DNA from: Pseudomonadota bacterium
Lineage (GTDB): Bacteria > Myxococcota_A > UBA9160 > SZUA-336
DNA length: 64,000 bases
Assembly (NCBI GenBank): GCA_003247575.1
Contig: QJZC01000021.1
Coordinates: forward strand, 62,001-126,000
Direction: 5' to 3'
The notes below the pieces were generated by a model. It worked only from the letters and a program-made list of their open reading frames with translations. It searched no databases and was not told the origin of the DNA. Of this stretch, positions 35,245 through 44,431 are shown piece by piece. Within the stretch, counting starts at the first letter, position 1. Each line of letters opens with the position of its first letter. Both the position numbers and the translations under genes were made by a program.

Positions 35245-36114
35245 ATGGTAGCGGCTGATCAGTTCGTCAAGGAGCTCGAGACGATTCCCGCGATGCCGCA
35301 GGTCGCCCTGACGGCGCAGCGATTGCTCGGTGAGGCCGATGTCAGCCTGCGCCAGGTCGCGGACGTGATCGCCCGCGACCCGGGAATCTCCGCGCGGATC
35401 TGCAAGTTGGCGAGCTCACCACTCTTTGCGGGAAGCGCGCGGGAGTACACGATTCATCAGGCCGTGCTGCGCATTGGCGCTGTAGAGACGCGGCGTCTGG
35501 TGACGACCGTGGCGGCCATGAACGTGGTTCCCGAGCTGCCAGAGCCGCTGTCGCTGCTCGCCTTCTGGCGGCTCGGTCTCGGAACGGCGCTCGCGGCTCG
35601 GCGTCTCGCCGAGGATCTGTCGTTCGATCGACCCGACGATGCGTACATGGCGGGTCTGATGCATTGCATGGGAGAAGCGATTCTCGCCGTGAACCTCAGT
35701 GAACGCTTCGCGAAAGTGTTTCGCCACAGTCGACGCGACCACCTCGAGCTCGCGGATGCCATCGAGCAGGAGTTCGGAATCGCTCCAGCCTCGATCACTG
35801 CACAGCTCTTGCGGGACTGGGGTTTGCCTCCCGAGCTCGCGGAAGCCGTCCAGTTCTATCCGCGCCCGACGGAAGCTCCGACGGAGCGGCTCCTCGCAGG
35901 AATCGTCTTCTCGGCGAACCGGATCTCCCGCGCCCTCGGACTCGCCTTGGAGGCCGACGGGGAGGGTGACGAGGACTGGGAAGCGCGCATTCCAGCCGAG
36001 ATGTCCGAGCGTGTGGCCGCGCTTGGCTACGACGATATGACCTCGTATCTGCTGCGAAAGCTGCAGTTCATGCTAGATGTCGAGGATCTGGTGCACGCGA
36101 CCTTCTGCGCCTGA
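35245..36114 (+). CDS. HDOD-domain signalling protein
   Basis: A 289-residue protein made of one HDOD domain: IPAMPQVALTAQRLLGEADV at the start, VIARDPGISARICKLASSPL near residue 41 and YMAGLMHCMGEAILAVNLSE near 133. HDOD proteins lack the metal ligands of HD hydrolases and act as signalling scaffolds in motility, chemotaxis and stress pathways. It starts 15 bases after the VWA gene and may share its transcript. Its stop is three bases from the stop of the convergent Sel1 gene. Confidence 0.88.
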   Translation: MVAADQFVKELETIPAMPQVALTAQRLLGEADVSLRQVADVIARDPGISARICKLASSPLFAGSAREYTIHQAVLRIGAVETRRLVTTVAAMNVVPELPEPLSLLAFWRLGLGTALAARRLAEDLSFDRPDDAYMAGLMHCMGEAILAVNLSERFAKVFRHSRRDHLELADAIEQEFGIAPASITAQLLRDWGLPPELAEAVQFYPRPTEAPTERLLAGIVFSANRISRALGLALEADGEGDEDWEARIPAEMSERVAALGYDDMTSYLLRKLQFMLDVEDLVHATFCA

Positions 36115-36117
36115 GCG

Positions 36118-37227
36118 TCAGGATCCTCGCGAGAGAGCCTCGAGCGCTCTACGTGCCTTCCCGTCTCCCTGTGCTGCTGACAGCTCGTACCAGTGACGCG
36201 CCTGACCCAGATCTGGCACCACGCCTCGGCCCGTTTCGTAGAACCAGCCCAGGTTGAACTGTGCGGCGGCGGATCCCTGGCTCGCGGCGCGCTCGAACCA
36301 TTGGAACGCTTCGTCGTAGTCCTGCGCTACGCCGAGCCCTGACGCCAACAGAGCGCCGAGCTTGTTCTGGGAAGGTGCGTGTCCCGCGGCTGCCGCGAGC
36401 TCGAACCAGTGGGCCGCCTGCGCGTGGTCCTGTTCGACGCCCTTTCCATTCATGTATGCGAGTCCGAGATTGTGCTGCGCTAGGACGCCGCCGCTCGTCG
36501 CCGCGCGACGGTACCAGGCGACGGCTTCGCCGGGATCCGGATCTCCGATCGCGCCGTGCTCGTAGAGGACGCCCAACGTGTTCTGTGCCGAGGTGCTGCC
36601 TTCCTCTGCCGCCTGTCGAATCCAGCGGTAGCCGCGCATGGGACGGACTGGGCTTCCGCGACCCTGTAGGAACATCATGCCAGCTAGTGCGCGAGCTTCG
36701 ACGTGGCCGCGCTCCGCTGCCTGCCGATACCAGCGCAGCGCGTCGCCGTTGTGGGCATCGACGCCGCGCCCCGACTCGTGCATGAGGCCTAGCCGATACG
36801 CAGCTTCCGCACTGCCGGACTTCGCCGCACGGCGGTACAAGGTGTGGGCCTGATCGAGGTCCAGCTCCAGTCGGTCACCCGCTTCGAGCAGGCGAGCCAG
36901 GGCGACCTGTGCGTGCATGTCTCCACTGGCCGATGCCTCGCGAAGCCAGCGGTGTGCCTCTTCGAGGGGGCCCGGGATACGTGCGTCGAGAATGGCGACA
37001 GCCAGTGCGGTCTGGCTGGTGTGATCTCCCCGGTCGGCGCGCGCACGGAGTGCTGCGATCTGAGCTTCGCTCGGCGACTCGGGGACCAAGCGTGATGGAT
37101 CCGTTGCACATGCAGCCAAGAAAAGAATCAATACGGAGGTCGAGGCGAGTGCAGCCCGCGTTGCGCGCTGCGCGGCATCCGTGCGAGTCAAGACGCACGT
37201 GGGGCCGCAAAAGGGGCGAAGAGGCAT
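36118..37227 (-). CDS. Sel1-repeat lipoprotein
   Basis: A 369-residue envelope protein. The start (MPLRPFCGPTC) is followed by the hydrophobic ASTSVLILFLAACATD with lipobox LAAC near residue 40. Seven or eight Sel1-like repeats then follow, each of about 36 residues (AQHNLGLAYMNGKGVEQDHA; AAYRLGLMHESGRGVDAHNG), the last ending near the C-terminus. Sel1 repeats fold into a solenoid for protein contacts. A GGAGAG Shine-Dalgarno lies four bases before the ATG at 37227. The partner is unknown; lipoprotein status is inferred from the lipobox. Confidence 0.88.
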   Translation of the reverse strand: MPLRPFCGPTCVLTRTDAAQRATRAALASTSVLILFLAACATDPSRLVPESPSEAQIAALRARADRGDHTSQTALAVAILDARIPGPLEEAHRWLREASASGDMHAQVALARLLEAGDRLELDLDQAHTLYRRAAKSGSAEAAYRLGLMHESGRGVDAHNGDALRWYRQAAERGHVEARALAGMMFLQGRGSPVRPMRGYRWIRQAAEEGSTSAQNTLGVLYEHGAIGDPDPGEAVAWYRRAATSGGVLAQHNLGLAYMNGKGVEQDHAQAAHWFELAAAAGHAPSQNKLGALLASGLGVAQDYDEAFQWFERAASQGSAAAQFNLGWFYETGRGVVPDLGQARHWYELSAAQGDGKARRALEALSRGS

Positions 37228-37360
37228 GGGGCTCTCCAGGCAATAGGGGATGGGCGGATGGTCGAGCGCGAGCGTGGGGTATTGCTTCGTACTCAGTCGC
37301 TGCGATCGGCAAGCGACCGGCAGAGCTTGAGCAGAGACGCGACGATTCCCCGAATCGTCA

Positions 37361-37702
37361 TCAGTCTTTCATGAGCGAGGTCTTCGATCGTACAGATTCG
37401 CCACCGACCTTGAGCTTGCTGAGCACCATACGTAGAACGTTGCGGGTAGCTGGCTGCATACCCGAGAGCTCTGCACAGAAGCTGTTCGGGGTTGCCTGCA
37501 AGACGCGCGAAACGAGCCGAACAGGCGTTGATGTTTCGAAGATGCGAAACGAAAGGTAGAGTCGTTCTTCGGCCACAGCCGAAGTCGTTTGCTCTACCTG
37601 GACTTGCTTGAGTGAGATACTCGTCAGAACCCCGCGACCGTTGCCTGCCTTGCCGTCGTACTCGGCTGGCGCATGAACGTCCTGTCCACCTTCGACACCC
37701 AT
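37361..37702 (-). CDS. Small PilZ-like protein
   Basis: A 113-residue protein that fits the core of a PilZ domain: GVLTSISLKQVQVEQTT corresponds to the (D/N)xSxxG strand pair, RLYLSFRIFETSTPVRLVSR to the middle strands and SGMQPATRNVLRMVL to the closing helix. The cyclic di-GMP ligands are not clearly conserved and no N-terminal RxxxR is visible, so binding is doubtful. The ATG at 37702 is preferred because GAAGGAG stands nine bases ahead of it; an upstream ATG at 37723 lacks one. Stand-alone gene. Confidence 0.6.
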   Translation of the reverse strand: MGVEGGQDVHAPAEYDGKAGNGRGVLTSISLKQVQVEQTTSAVAEERLYLSFRIFETSTPVRLVSRVLQATPNSFCAELSGMQPATRNVLRMVLSKLKVGGESVRSKTSLMKD

Positions 37703-38005
37703 CGCGACGACTCCTTCGGTCAAGCGCTAGGTAATCATCATCGGTCGATTCACGAGCGGAGTTTTGGCGTTCTCGCGGTGCGTCCGCATCTTCGTGCAGG
37801 ACGTCCTCTAGTGATGATCGCCAGCCGCTGAGCGCCATCCGCACGCCGGGGTCGGAGCAGCCCATGGTGATGCCGGAACGTGTGCTGCTGCCTGCGCACG
37901 CTGTGGCGCGGCAGGTCGCGGTACCGCTGAGCACTCGAAAGGTCGTAGGCTTCGCGGTCCGAAGACTCTGAGTTCCGAAGACTCTGAGTTCAGAAGACTA
38001 GGAGC
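37703..38005. other. Intergenic region with tandem repeat
   Basis: A 303-base gap between the small PilZ-like gene and the YbjQ-like gene. It holds the 15-16-base repeat at 37957-38018. No gene or clear promoter is seen. Confidence 0.5.
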
Positions 38006-38018
38006 TCAGAAGAGAGGT
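37957..38018. repeat. 15-16-base tandem repeat, about four copies
   Basis: Units GTCCGAAGACTCTGA (37957-37971), GTTCCGAAGACTCTGA (37972-37987), GTTCAGAAGACTAGGA (37988-38003) and GCTCAGAAGAG (38004 on). The last unit runs into the end of the YbjQ-like gene. Confidence 0.8.
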
Positions 38019-38353
38019 TCGAGCTTCGCTGCGGTGCCGACCGCATGGAGGCGTAGGCCGGTAGCCTCGGTCTCCTCCTTGCGTGCGAAGGGGTCGAGGG
38101 TGACCTCGAGGCCGACGACGGCGTTCGCTCCGAGGGCACGCGCCTTGTCGCGCAGCGATTCGAGCAACTCGCGCTCGGCCTTTGCCCAGGCTTCGGATCG
38201 ATCCTCGACCTGGGCATCCTCGAGAAACAGCTCGGAGCTGATCGGCCCGAAGTAGGCCGCCGCTCGAGTTCCGCTCACCCACGGCGAGGTGTACAGCTCG
38301 ACATCCTGTAGTGGGTCGGCCGTACTGGGGTGTTCGGTCGTTGACGAGGACAT
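38006..38353 (-). CDS. YbjQ/UPF0145-family protein
   Basis: A 115-residue protein of the YbjQ (UPF0145) fold. LGANAVVGLEVTLDPFA and LRLHAVGTAAKLEPLF are the two characteristic segments; family members form oligomers and their role is not established. The ATG at 38353 is chosen because it gives the usual domain length. The 3' end overlaps the tandem repeat at 37957-38018. Confidence 0.75.
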   Translation of the reverse strand: MSSSTTEHPSTADPLQDVELYTSPWVSGTRAAAYFGPISSELFLEDAQVEDRSEAWAKAERELLESLRDKARALGANAVVGLEVTLDPFARKEETEATGLRLHAVGTAAKLEPLF

Positions 38354-38698
38354 GCCTCATTCATCGGGCCGAAGCATCTCTGGGTTTAACCGAAGTACGA
38401 GGTAATTTGAGCGTGGGGCCGTCTCCGGACACCCGCGAGCTGGAGTCGCACGATGTCGCGGGGTAAGCTCAACACGTCATCCGGTAGGCAGTGGCACTTT
38501 CAGTGGATCAGGCCCCGGAATCGCGTCATTTTCTGTGGGATCGGGACGCGAATCGGGCGCGAACCGGGGTGAATCAGGCGCGAACCGGGCGCAAACCGGC
38601 CATGAATGGGAGTTGGGATGCTCGAGGGGCTCTCGCGAGCGACAGGGGGCAGTCGCGTATGTCGCAGTCCGGACCCTGGATTGGATAGGGGTTCATGT
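38354..38698. other. Intergenic region with repeats
   Basis: A 345-base divergent gap between the YbjQ-like gene and the TPR lipoprotein gene. It contains the 21-base-period repeat at 38550-38600. No promoter motif was recognised. Confidence 0.45.
38550..38600. repeat. 21-base-period tandem repeat
   Basis: GAATCGGGCGCGAACCGGGG (38550-38569) is followed by GAATCAGGCGCGAACCGGGC (38571-38590) and a partial third copy GCAAACCGGC (38591-38600). Confidence 0.7.
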
Positions 38699-39568
38699 GT
38701 GGCGTACAAGGAGCTCTTGGGGGTACTCCTGTGCGCCTGCTTGCTCGCTTGCGGGACCTCCGGCGCGGAAAAATCTGGAGAGCGCGAGCGCGCCGAGCGC
38801 GGTGTCGGTCCCCTGGTGACCCGCGCGCAGCGACTCCGGGCGTCCGGAGACTTCGATCTCGCTGTGGACGCGTATCGCCAAGCCTACGAGCGCACGCCCT
38901 GGAACGAGCGCTTGAAGCGGAGTCTCGCGGTGACCTATACCGAGCGTGCGCAGGCTGTTCGCAACGAGGGGCGTCTCCCCTCGGCCGAGGAAGATCTGCG
39001 GCGGGCGCTCGAGCTGTATCCCGACGATGAGGAGTTCCAAAGCAATCTTGCCGTCGTGTTGCTGGAACGCGCGCAGCTCGTGGGAGACGATGCAGCCTCT
39101 GCGCAGCTACTCGACGAGGTGAGGAAGCTGGCTCCGCAGCTCGAGATCCCGGAGAGCGTCGTCCGTGCGCGTCTCGAGCGAAGGCTCAATCTGGCCTTCG
39201 AGCTCTTGGAGCGCAGGCAGCTCGAAGCGGGCATTGCGAGGCTCAACGAGATCCGCCGCGACTACCCGCGTGAGCCCGAGGTCGTCCGGCTGCTCGCTCA
39301 GGCCACGCTCAACCTGGCGGATTCCTTCGTGGTGCGGGAGAACTACGCTCGCGCTGGAGAGCTGTTCGATGAGGCTGTCTTGCTGTACAAGGAAATCGAA
39401 CCGTGCGATGGAAGTCGCTGCACCCGAGAAGAGCTCAAGACCGCGCACTACAATCGTTGTGTGCTGCGCATCAACGCCCTAGAGGACGCGCGGGCGCGCG
39501 AGGCCCTAGCCGAAGCGCGCGACCGCGGTTTTCGCTTTCCCGAGCTCGAGGAAGCGCTCACTCGCTAG
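38699..39568 (+). CDS. TPR-repeat lipoprotein
   Basis: A 289-residue exported lipoprotein. GTG 38699 gives the signal MAYKELLGVLLCACLLACGT with lipobox LLAC; earlier in-frame starts would add a long unrelated leader. The mature part is a series of helical pairs (LVTRAQRLRASGDFDLAVDA; LPSAEEDLRRALELYPDDEE; YARAGELFDEAVLLYKEIEP) typical of tetratricopeptide repeats, ending near residue 285. Three cysteines near residues 240-260 may pair. It starts a plus-strand run continuing with the methyltransferase gene 28 bases on. Confidence 0.8.
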   Translation: MAYKELLGVLLCACLLACGTSGAEKSGERERAERGVGPLVTRAQRLRASGDFDLAVDAYRQAYERTPWNERLKRSLAVTYTERAQAVRNEGRLPSAEEDLRRALELYPDDEEFQSNLAVVLLERAQLVGDDAASAQLLDEVRKLAPQLEIPESVVRARLERRLNLAFELLERRQLEAGIARLNEIRRDYPREPEVVRLLAQATLNLADSFVVRENYARAGELFDEAVLLYKEIEPCDGSRCTREELKTAHYNRCVLRINALEDARAREALAEARDRGFRFPELEEALTR

Positions 39569-39596
39569 TTTTGCTGGGGCATGGAGAGGACGAGAC

Positions 39597-40250
39597 GTGA
39601 GAGCCGCACTTCGCACCGAGGTTTGGAAGCAGGCGCAAACCGGCCACCTGGAAACGTGGGAGGGCTACGCCCGACGGGGTGAGAAGGGCTCACCCGAGAG
39701 AGCCTCGATCTGGCGGGCCATCCTCAAGGAGGTCGAGGAGCGTCGTCCGTTCGATCCGAACGAGCGCGTGTTGGACATCGGCTGCGGTCTCGACAGCGTG
39801 CTCGACTTTACGCCCGACGTGAAGCGCTTCACGTTGGATTCGCTGATGGCGCAGCTGCGCCCCCTGGGCTTGAACCCGGAGCTTATGCACACCGCTGGCT
39901 TGCTCGAGCAGATCCCGTATGCAGATGCGAGCTTCGATCGGGTATTCCTGCTGAATGTGCTCGATCACGTGTGGGATCCGCACTCCGGGCTGCGTGAGAT
40001 TGCGCGTGTCATCAAGCCAGGCGGCAAGCTCTTCCTCTCGGTCGACGTCTACTCCGGCCGTCGCTACTGGGTGAAGCGGCTGCGCAAGTTCTACGACCGA
40101 CGGCGAGGGGCACGTACCAAGCACCCCTGGGTCTTCGCGGTGCCGGACGTACAGCGCATCCTCTCCGAGATGGGCTTCGAGGTGCGGCCGCCGGTCCACA
40201 TTCCCGGCACGAAGGCGCGTCGATCCTTCTTCAGCGCGGAGCGCACCTGA
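39597..40250 (+). CDS. Class I SAM-dependent methyltransferase
   Basis: A 217-residue enzyme. Motif I is VLDIGCGLDSVLDF near residue 58, followed by DRVFLLNVLDHVWDPHSGLR (motif III/IV region) and the ARVIKPGGKLFLSVDVY strand near 135. It fits the Methyltransf_11 type found in small-molecule, lipid and sugar methylation. Starts with GTG after a GGAGAGGA purine run. Neighbours (TPR lipoprotein, ThDP enzyme) do not reveal its substrate. Confidence 0.85.
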   Translation: MRAALRTEVWKQAQTGHLETWEGYARRGEKGSPERASIWRAILKEVEERRPFDPNERVLDIGCGLDSVLDFTPDVKRFTLDSLMAQLRPLGLNPELMHTAGLLEQIPYADASFDRVFLLNVLDHVWDPHSGLREIARVIKPGGKLFLSVDVYSGRRYWVKRLRKFYDRRRGARTKHPWVFAVPDVQRILSEMGFEVRPPVHIPGTKARRSFFSAERT

Positions 40251-40367
40251 GAGCCAGGTCGCCGTGCTAGGCTTGGGGCCGCCACGGCCTCTGCCGAGCT
40301 TGCGTTGCGAAATCTCGCTCGCTCGCTCGCTCGTGAGGGCCGTCGCATGAATGAAAGGGAGGCGGGA

Positions 40368-42014
40368 ATGCCGGTTCATGGAGGACAGCTCGCGGCGCGT
40401 GCGCTCAAGCAAGCTGGAGTGGAGTGCGTTTTCACGTTGAGTGGTGGGCACGTGATGCCCATATACGACGGCTGTATCGACGAGGGCATCCGCGTGGTGG
40501 ACGTGCGCCACGAGCAGGCCGCCGTTCACGCGGCAGATGCCTGGAGTCGGCTGCATCCTGGCAAGATCGGTGTGGCTATCTTGACCGCTGGCCCCGGGGT
40601 GACCGACGGCGTCACTGGAGTGGCCAATGCTTGGCGTGCCAACAGTCCGATCCTCGTCATTGGTGGCCAGGGCCCGTTCCGGAATCTGCGACGTGGCTCC
40701 CTCCAAGAGATGGATCACGTATCGGTCATGCGTCCGATCTCCAAGTGGGCCGATGCCTGCTACGACACGGCCCGAATCCCGGAGTACATGGAGATCGCGA
40801 TCCGCAACGCAGTCTCAGGCATTCCCGGACCGAGCTTTCTCGAGATCCCGATGGACGTGCTCATGGGCCAGAGCGACTGGAGCAAGGTCTCGATTCCGAA
40901 GATCCGCACCCAGCCCCCACGTCTCTCCCCACAACGTGAGGACGTGCGGGCCGCGATCGAGCTCCTCGCCAGTGCGCAGCGCCCAACCCTCATGGCCGGG
41001 ACCAGCGTGAAGTGGTCGCAAGCGTCACAGGCACTGAACGCCTTCATCGACGAGGCGCGGCTGCCCTCGTTCGTGAACGGCATGGGCAGAGGCCAGATCC
41101 CGCACGACTCTCCGCAGCTGTTCAATCGCGTCCGGCGCGATGCGCTGAAAGAATGCGATGTCTTCGTACTCGCGGGATCCGTGCTCGACTTTCGCCTCGG
41201 GTTCGGTCGCAGCATCAACCCGGCTGCCAAGATCATTCAGCTGGAGATGGAGTACGACCTGATCGGGCAGAACCGGCCAGCGGACGTTGCCCTCGTGGGT
41301 AGCCTGGCGGCGAGCTTCGAGCTTCTGCTGCAAGAGATGAAGGAGCAGTCCGTTCAGCTGGACTTCACGTCGTGGCGCGACGCGCTCCGCGAGAAGGAGG
41401 CTGCGATCGGGCAGCAGTTCGAATCACAGCTGAACTCGACCGAGGTTCCGATCGATCCGCTACGCATGTGCAAGGAGTTGCGCGATGTGGTCGATGAGAA
41501 CACGATCCTGATCGGCGATGGTGGCGACATCGTGGCACAAGCTTCGAAGGTGCTCCCGGTGATGTTCGAGGGGGCTTGGATGGATCCCGGGCCACTGGGT
41601 ACGCTCGGCGTGGGGATGCCGTTTGCGCTTTCCGCACAGCTGGCTCATCCGGACAAACGTGTGATCATCGTCTACGGCGACGGATCCTTTGGCTTCAACG
41701 GCATGGAATACGACACAGCGATCCGCTTCGGTCTTCCGATCGTGGGGATCGTCGGGAACGACGGAGCCTGGGGCCAGATGCTGCGACCGCAGGTCAGTGC
41801 CTATGGTAAGGATCGAACTGTTGCGACCTTGCTCGAGTACACGCGCTACGACCAGGTAGTCGAAGCGCTCGGGGGGCACGGCGAGTACGTGGAGCAACCC
41901 GATGAGATCGGGCCAGCACTGCGTCGCGCGCTCGACTCCGGGAAGCCTGCCCTGGTCAACGTCAAGATCCGTCGCGACATCGATACCGGCATGAAGGGAA
42001 GCGTGTACGTCTGA
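40368..42014 (+). CDS. Thiamine-diphosphate-dependent enzyme, acetolactate-synthase-like
   Basis: A 548-residue enzyme of the pyruvate-oxidase/ acetolactate-synthase / 2-hydroxyacyl-CoA lyase family. The catalytic glutamate region is VDVRHEQAAVHAADAWSR near residue 55; TAGPGVTDGVTGVANAW follows; the ThDP-binding motif is VYGDGSFGFNGMEYDTAIRF, then IVGNDGAWGQM. Domain order (Pyr, R, PP) is normal and the length agrees. A GGGAGG Shine-Dalgarno supports ATG 40368; ATG 40347 is the alternative. There is no ilvN regulatory subunit next door, so 2-hydroxyacyl-CoA lyase or oxalyl-CoA decarboxylase-like activity is as likely as acetolactate synthesis. Confidence 0.8.
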   Translation: MPVHGGQLAARALKQAGVECVFTLSGGHVMPIYDGCIDEGIRVVDVRHEQAAVHAADAWSRLHPGKIGVAILTAGPGVTDGVTGVANAWRANSPILVIGGQGPFRNLRRGSLQEMDHVSVMRPISKWADACYDTARIPEYMEIAIRNAVSGIPGPSFLEIPMDVLMGQSDWSKVSIPKIRTQPPRLSPQREDVRAAIELLASAQRPTLMAGTSVKWSQASQALNAFIDEARLPSFVNGMGRGQIPHDSPQLFNRVRRDALKECDVFVLAGSVLDFRLGFGRSINPAAKIIQLEMEYDLIGQNRPADVALVGSLAASFELLLQEMKEQSVQLDFTSWRDALREKEAAIGQQFESQLNSTEVPIDPLRMCKELRDVVDENTILIGDGGDIVAQASKVLPVMFEGAWMDPGPLGTLGVGMPFALSAQLAHPDKRVIIVYGDGSFGFNGMEYDTAIRFGLPIVGIVGNDGAWGQMLRPQVSAYGKDRTVATLLEYTRYDQVVEALGGHGEYVEQPDEIGPALRRALDSGKPALVNVKIRRDIDTGMKGSVYV

Positions 42015-42057
42015 GTCGGAGCGCCAGGATCCGGGGTCCGGAGCTCTCCCAAGCGGG

Positions 42058-42780
42058 GTGAGCTGCGGTCCCGCGGCGGAGTTCGAAGCAGGAGCCAGCT
42101 ATCCGCTTCTCTATCTGGATGAGCTCCGCTCGCGCGCACCGCTGGTGCGGATGTTCCGCGCGCGTCTAGATGGCGATGGATTGGAGTACGCTGAAGGGCG
42201 CATCGACGCCCTGGTGGCCGCTGGGGGCGGGGTCGCGGGTACCCGCACGCCCAGCGCTACGCAGGTTGGTGTTGCTCAGGTGCGGCGCGACTGCGTCCTG
42301 GATGGGCTCGACGTACTGCACCTCGTGTTCACCCCAGCGGCCATGCGCCCCTTGCTGCTGGCCTGGGTGCAGCTGTTCAATCGAACCGAGCACCCGCTAC
42401 TCGTGCACTACTCGGAACTTTGGGACGTCACTCCCACGGCTGTGCGCGTGGCGGAGGCGGCGTGCATCGGAGAGACGCCGAAAGGCGAGCGGGTGCTTGC
42501 CGACCTGGGCAGTGCACCCCGGGCCTCTGCGCCGGATCCGCCGCCAGAGGAGGGCTTGGCGCTCGATGCCCGCTTCGTCGTGCCGCCTCACCAGCTACGC
42601 GAGCTGACCTTCGGCTATGTCGCCACACCTCCCGGAGACTCCGCAGCGCTGCTGGTGAGAGCATGGCGCGGCGCGGTGAAGTCCGAGCTGGAGCGCACCT
42701 ATGCGGCGTGGGTGGCTCGGCTTGGACCCGAGCCGTTGCCCGCCTATCGGAGCATGCTGGCGCAGCGCGTCTCCATGTGA
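42058..42780 (+). CDS. Unknown protein
   Basis: A 240-residue protein starting with GTG. I do not recognise its family. It looks beta-rich: LDVLHLVFTPAAMRPLLLAW, then FNRTEHPLLVHYSELWDVTP, a pattern like the supersandwich domains that precede catalytic barrels in glycoside hydrolases of the GH94 or GH65 type. No catalytic barrel follows. It lies 43 bases after the ThDP enzyme and is convergent with argD. Possibly an isolated domain or a fragment. Confidence 0.45.
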   Translation: MSCGPAAEFEAGASYPLLYLDELRSRAPLVRMFRARLDGDGLEYAEGRIDALVAAGGGVAGTRTPSATQVGVAQVRRDCVLDGLDVLHLVFTPAAMRPLLLAWVQLFNRTEHPLLVHYSELWDVTPTAVRVAEAACIGETPKGERVLADLGSAPRASAPDPPPEEGLALDARFVVPPHQLRELTFGYVATPPGDSAALLVRAWRGAVKSELERTYAAWVARLGPEPLPAYRSMLAQRVSM

Positions 42781-42855
42781 GTCTGGACCGTGGCTTCGGG
42801 TCGAGCTCGGACCGCTCGCCAATTATGGGCTGTTCATGCGCCGTTTATTCGCCAT

Positions 42856-44046
42856 TCATTCGGTAACGGCGCTCTCGAGCTCGCTCAGTCCCAGATCCCA
42901 CTCCTCGGGCGAGATGTTCAGCGGAGGGAACATGCGCAGGACACGCTCGGCGGTCAGGTTGACGAGTACGCCGCGCTCGCGGAGCGTCGCATGAGCGCGC
43001 GCGGCGCGTTCGGCCTCGTGTAGCTCGAGCCCGATCAGTAGCCCGGCGCCCCGTGCTTCCTTCACTTTGTCGGGTGCGCGCCTGGCGAGTTCCTGCAGTC
43101 TGGTGATTGCCGTCGCACCGAGCGCCGCGGCATGTTCGACGAGCTTCTCCTCCTCGATCACTTCGAGCACTGTGTCCGCGGCGCGGCAGGCCAACAGGTT
43201 TCCCGCATAGGTGCCCCCGTGGTCGCCTGGCTGAACGGATTGGAGAACGTCCTCGGTGGCGGTGAAGGCGGCGATGGGTACCCCACCGCCCAGCCCTTTG
43301 CCGAGCGTGATGATGTCGGGACGAACCCCGCTGTGCTCCGCGGCGAGCCAGCGGCCCGTACGCCCGATCCCGGTCTGGATCTCGTCGAGGATGAGCAGCG
43401 CACCCGCCGCATGACAGGCTTCCGCCAGTCCGCACAGGTAGTCGGGCGGAGGAACTCTGACGCCTCCTTCGCCCTGAATCGGCTCGACGATCATGGCCGC
43501 GACATCGTCCGTCAGCACCGCGCGCGCGGCCTCCAGGTCTCCATAGGGAACGAAGCGGGCGGGGCGCAGAATCGCCTCCCAGCGTGCGCGGTACTTCTCC
43601 TGTCCCAGGCATCCCATCGCGCCCAGGGTGCGGCCGTGAAAGCTGTTCAAGGTCGCGACGAAGCGCGCGCGACCCGTCTTGGCGTGGGCGAGCTTGAGCG
43701 CGCCCTCGTTGGCTTCCGCTCCGCTGGAGACGAAGAACGTGCGCTGGAAGCCGTCGGGGGTGATGCGTGCGAGCCGCTGTGCCAGATCCAGCTGAGGCAG
43801 CGAATAGATGGCGTTGGTCGTCTGGATCAAGGTCCGCGCCTGATCGGAGATGGCCGAGGCGAGCCTCGGGTGGCAATGCCCGATCGAGGTGACTCCCCAG
43901 CCAGCCGTCAGGTCCAGGTATTCCTTGCCGTCGAGGTCCCAGACCTTGGAGCCCTCACCTCGGCCCAGCGCGAGGGGCCAGCGGCGCACGGCGGGAAAGA
44001 AGTAATCGTGCTCCAGGTTTACGACTTCGTCGTATCGTTCCGACAT
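42856..44046 (-). CDS. argD: Acetylornithine aminotransferase / class III aminotransferase
   Basis: A 396-residue PLP enzyme, most like acetylornithine aminotransferase of arginine synthesis. Marks: [20 protein letters not shown] near residue 44, [16 protein letters not shown] near 105, the [10 protein letters not shown] segment, [17 protein letters not shown] near 212 and the PLP lysine in [15 protein letters not shown] near 247. A GAGGAG run precedes the ATG at 44046. It lies divergent from argS, with a 385-base gap between. Related class III enzymes (succinylornithine, N-acetyl-lysine transaminases) cannot be excluded. Confidence 0.87.
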   Translation of the reverse strand: MSERYDEVVNLEHDYFFPAVRRWPLALGRGEGSKVWDLDGKEYLDLTAGWGVTSIGHCHPRLASAISDQARTLIQTTNAIYSLPQLDLAQRLARITPDGFQRTFFVSSGAEANEGALKLAHAKTGRARFVATLNSFHGRTLGAMGCLGQEKYRARWEAILRPARFVPYGDLEAARAVLTDDVAAMIVEPIQGEGGVRVPPPDYLCGLAEACHAAGALLILDEIQTGIGRTGRWLAAEHSGVRPDIITLGKGLGGGVPIAAFTATEDVLQSVQPGDHGGTYAGNLLACRAADTVLEVIEEEKLVEHAAALGATAITRLQELARRAPDKVKEARGAGLLIGLELHEAERAARAHATLRERGVLVNLTAERVLRMFPPLNISPEEWDLGLSELESAVTE

Positions 44047-44431
44047 GGGCAGGCTCCTCTAGCGTGGTCTGGCGCGCGGTCTGATGACCTACATGGGCGA
44101 GATTCGACGTGCTCTCCCGAGGTCTGCGGCGATCTCCAGCAGGCCGGCTCACCCAGGGAGCGTCTCGAGCTGCGTGTGAGGTGTCCCGGGCCGATGCGAG
44201 AGGGGCGCGCTACAGCGAGCCATCGCCGCACCGGTGGGACTCGGTACGCAGCGATCGGTGAGCTATGGGTACGCGCAAACGAAGCATGGGACGCGATACT
44301 TTGCCGGCGTGACCAGATCCTGTCAACGTGGGATCGAGCTCGGGAAAGCTCCTCCGCGCCGCCCACGTGTGTCGTGTTGCCTCCCGCCGCGGGCTGTCAA
44401 TCTCGAGCGACGCGGCTAGCATCTCCAGCCT
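44047..44431. other. Divergent intergenic region argD-argS
   Basis: A 385-base gap between argD and argS. No gene, repeat or clear operator was seen. I looked for ARG-box-like 18-base palindromes and found none. Confidence 0.4.

Noticed and set aside
42845..43876. A 343-codon minus-strand frame inside argD
   Set aside because: It is a different frame of the clear aminotransferase gene.
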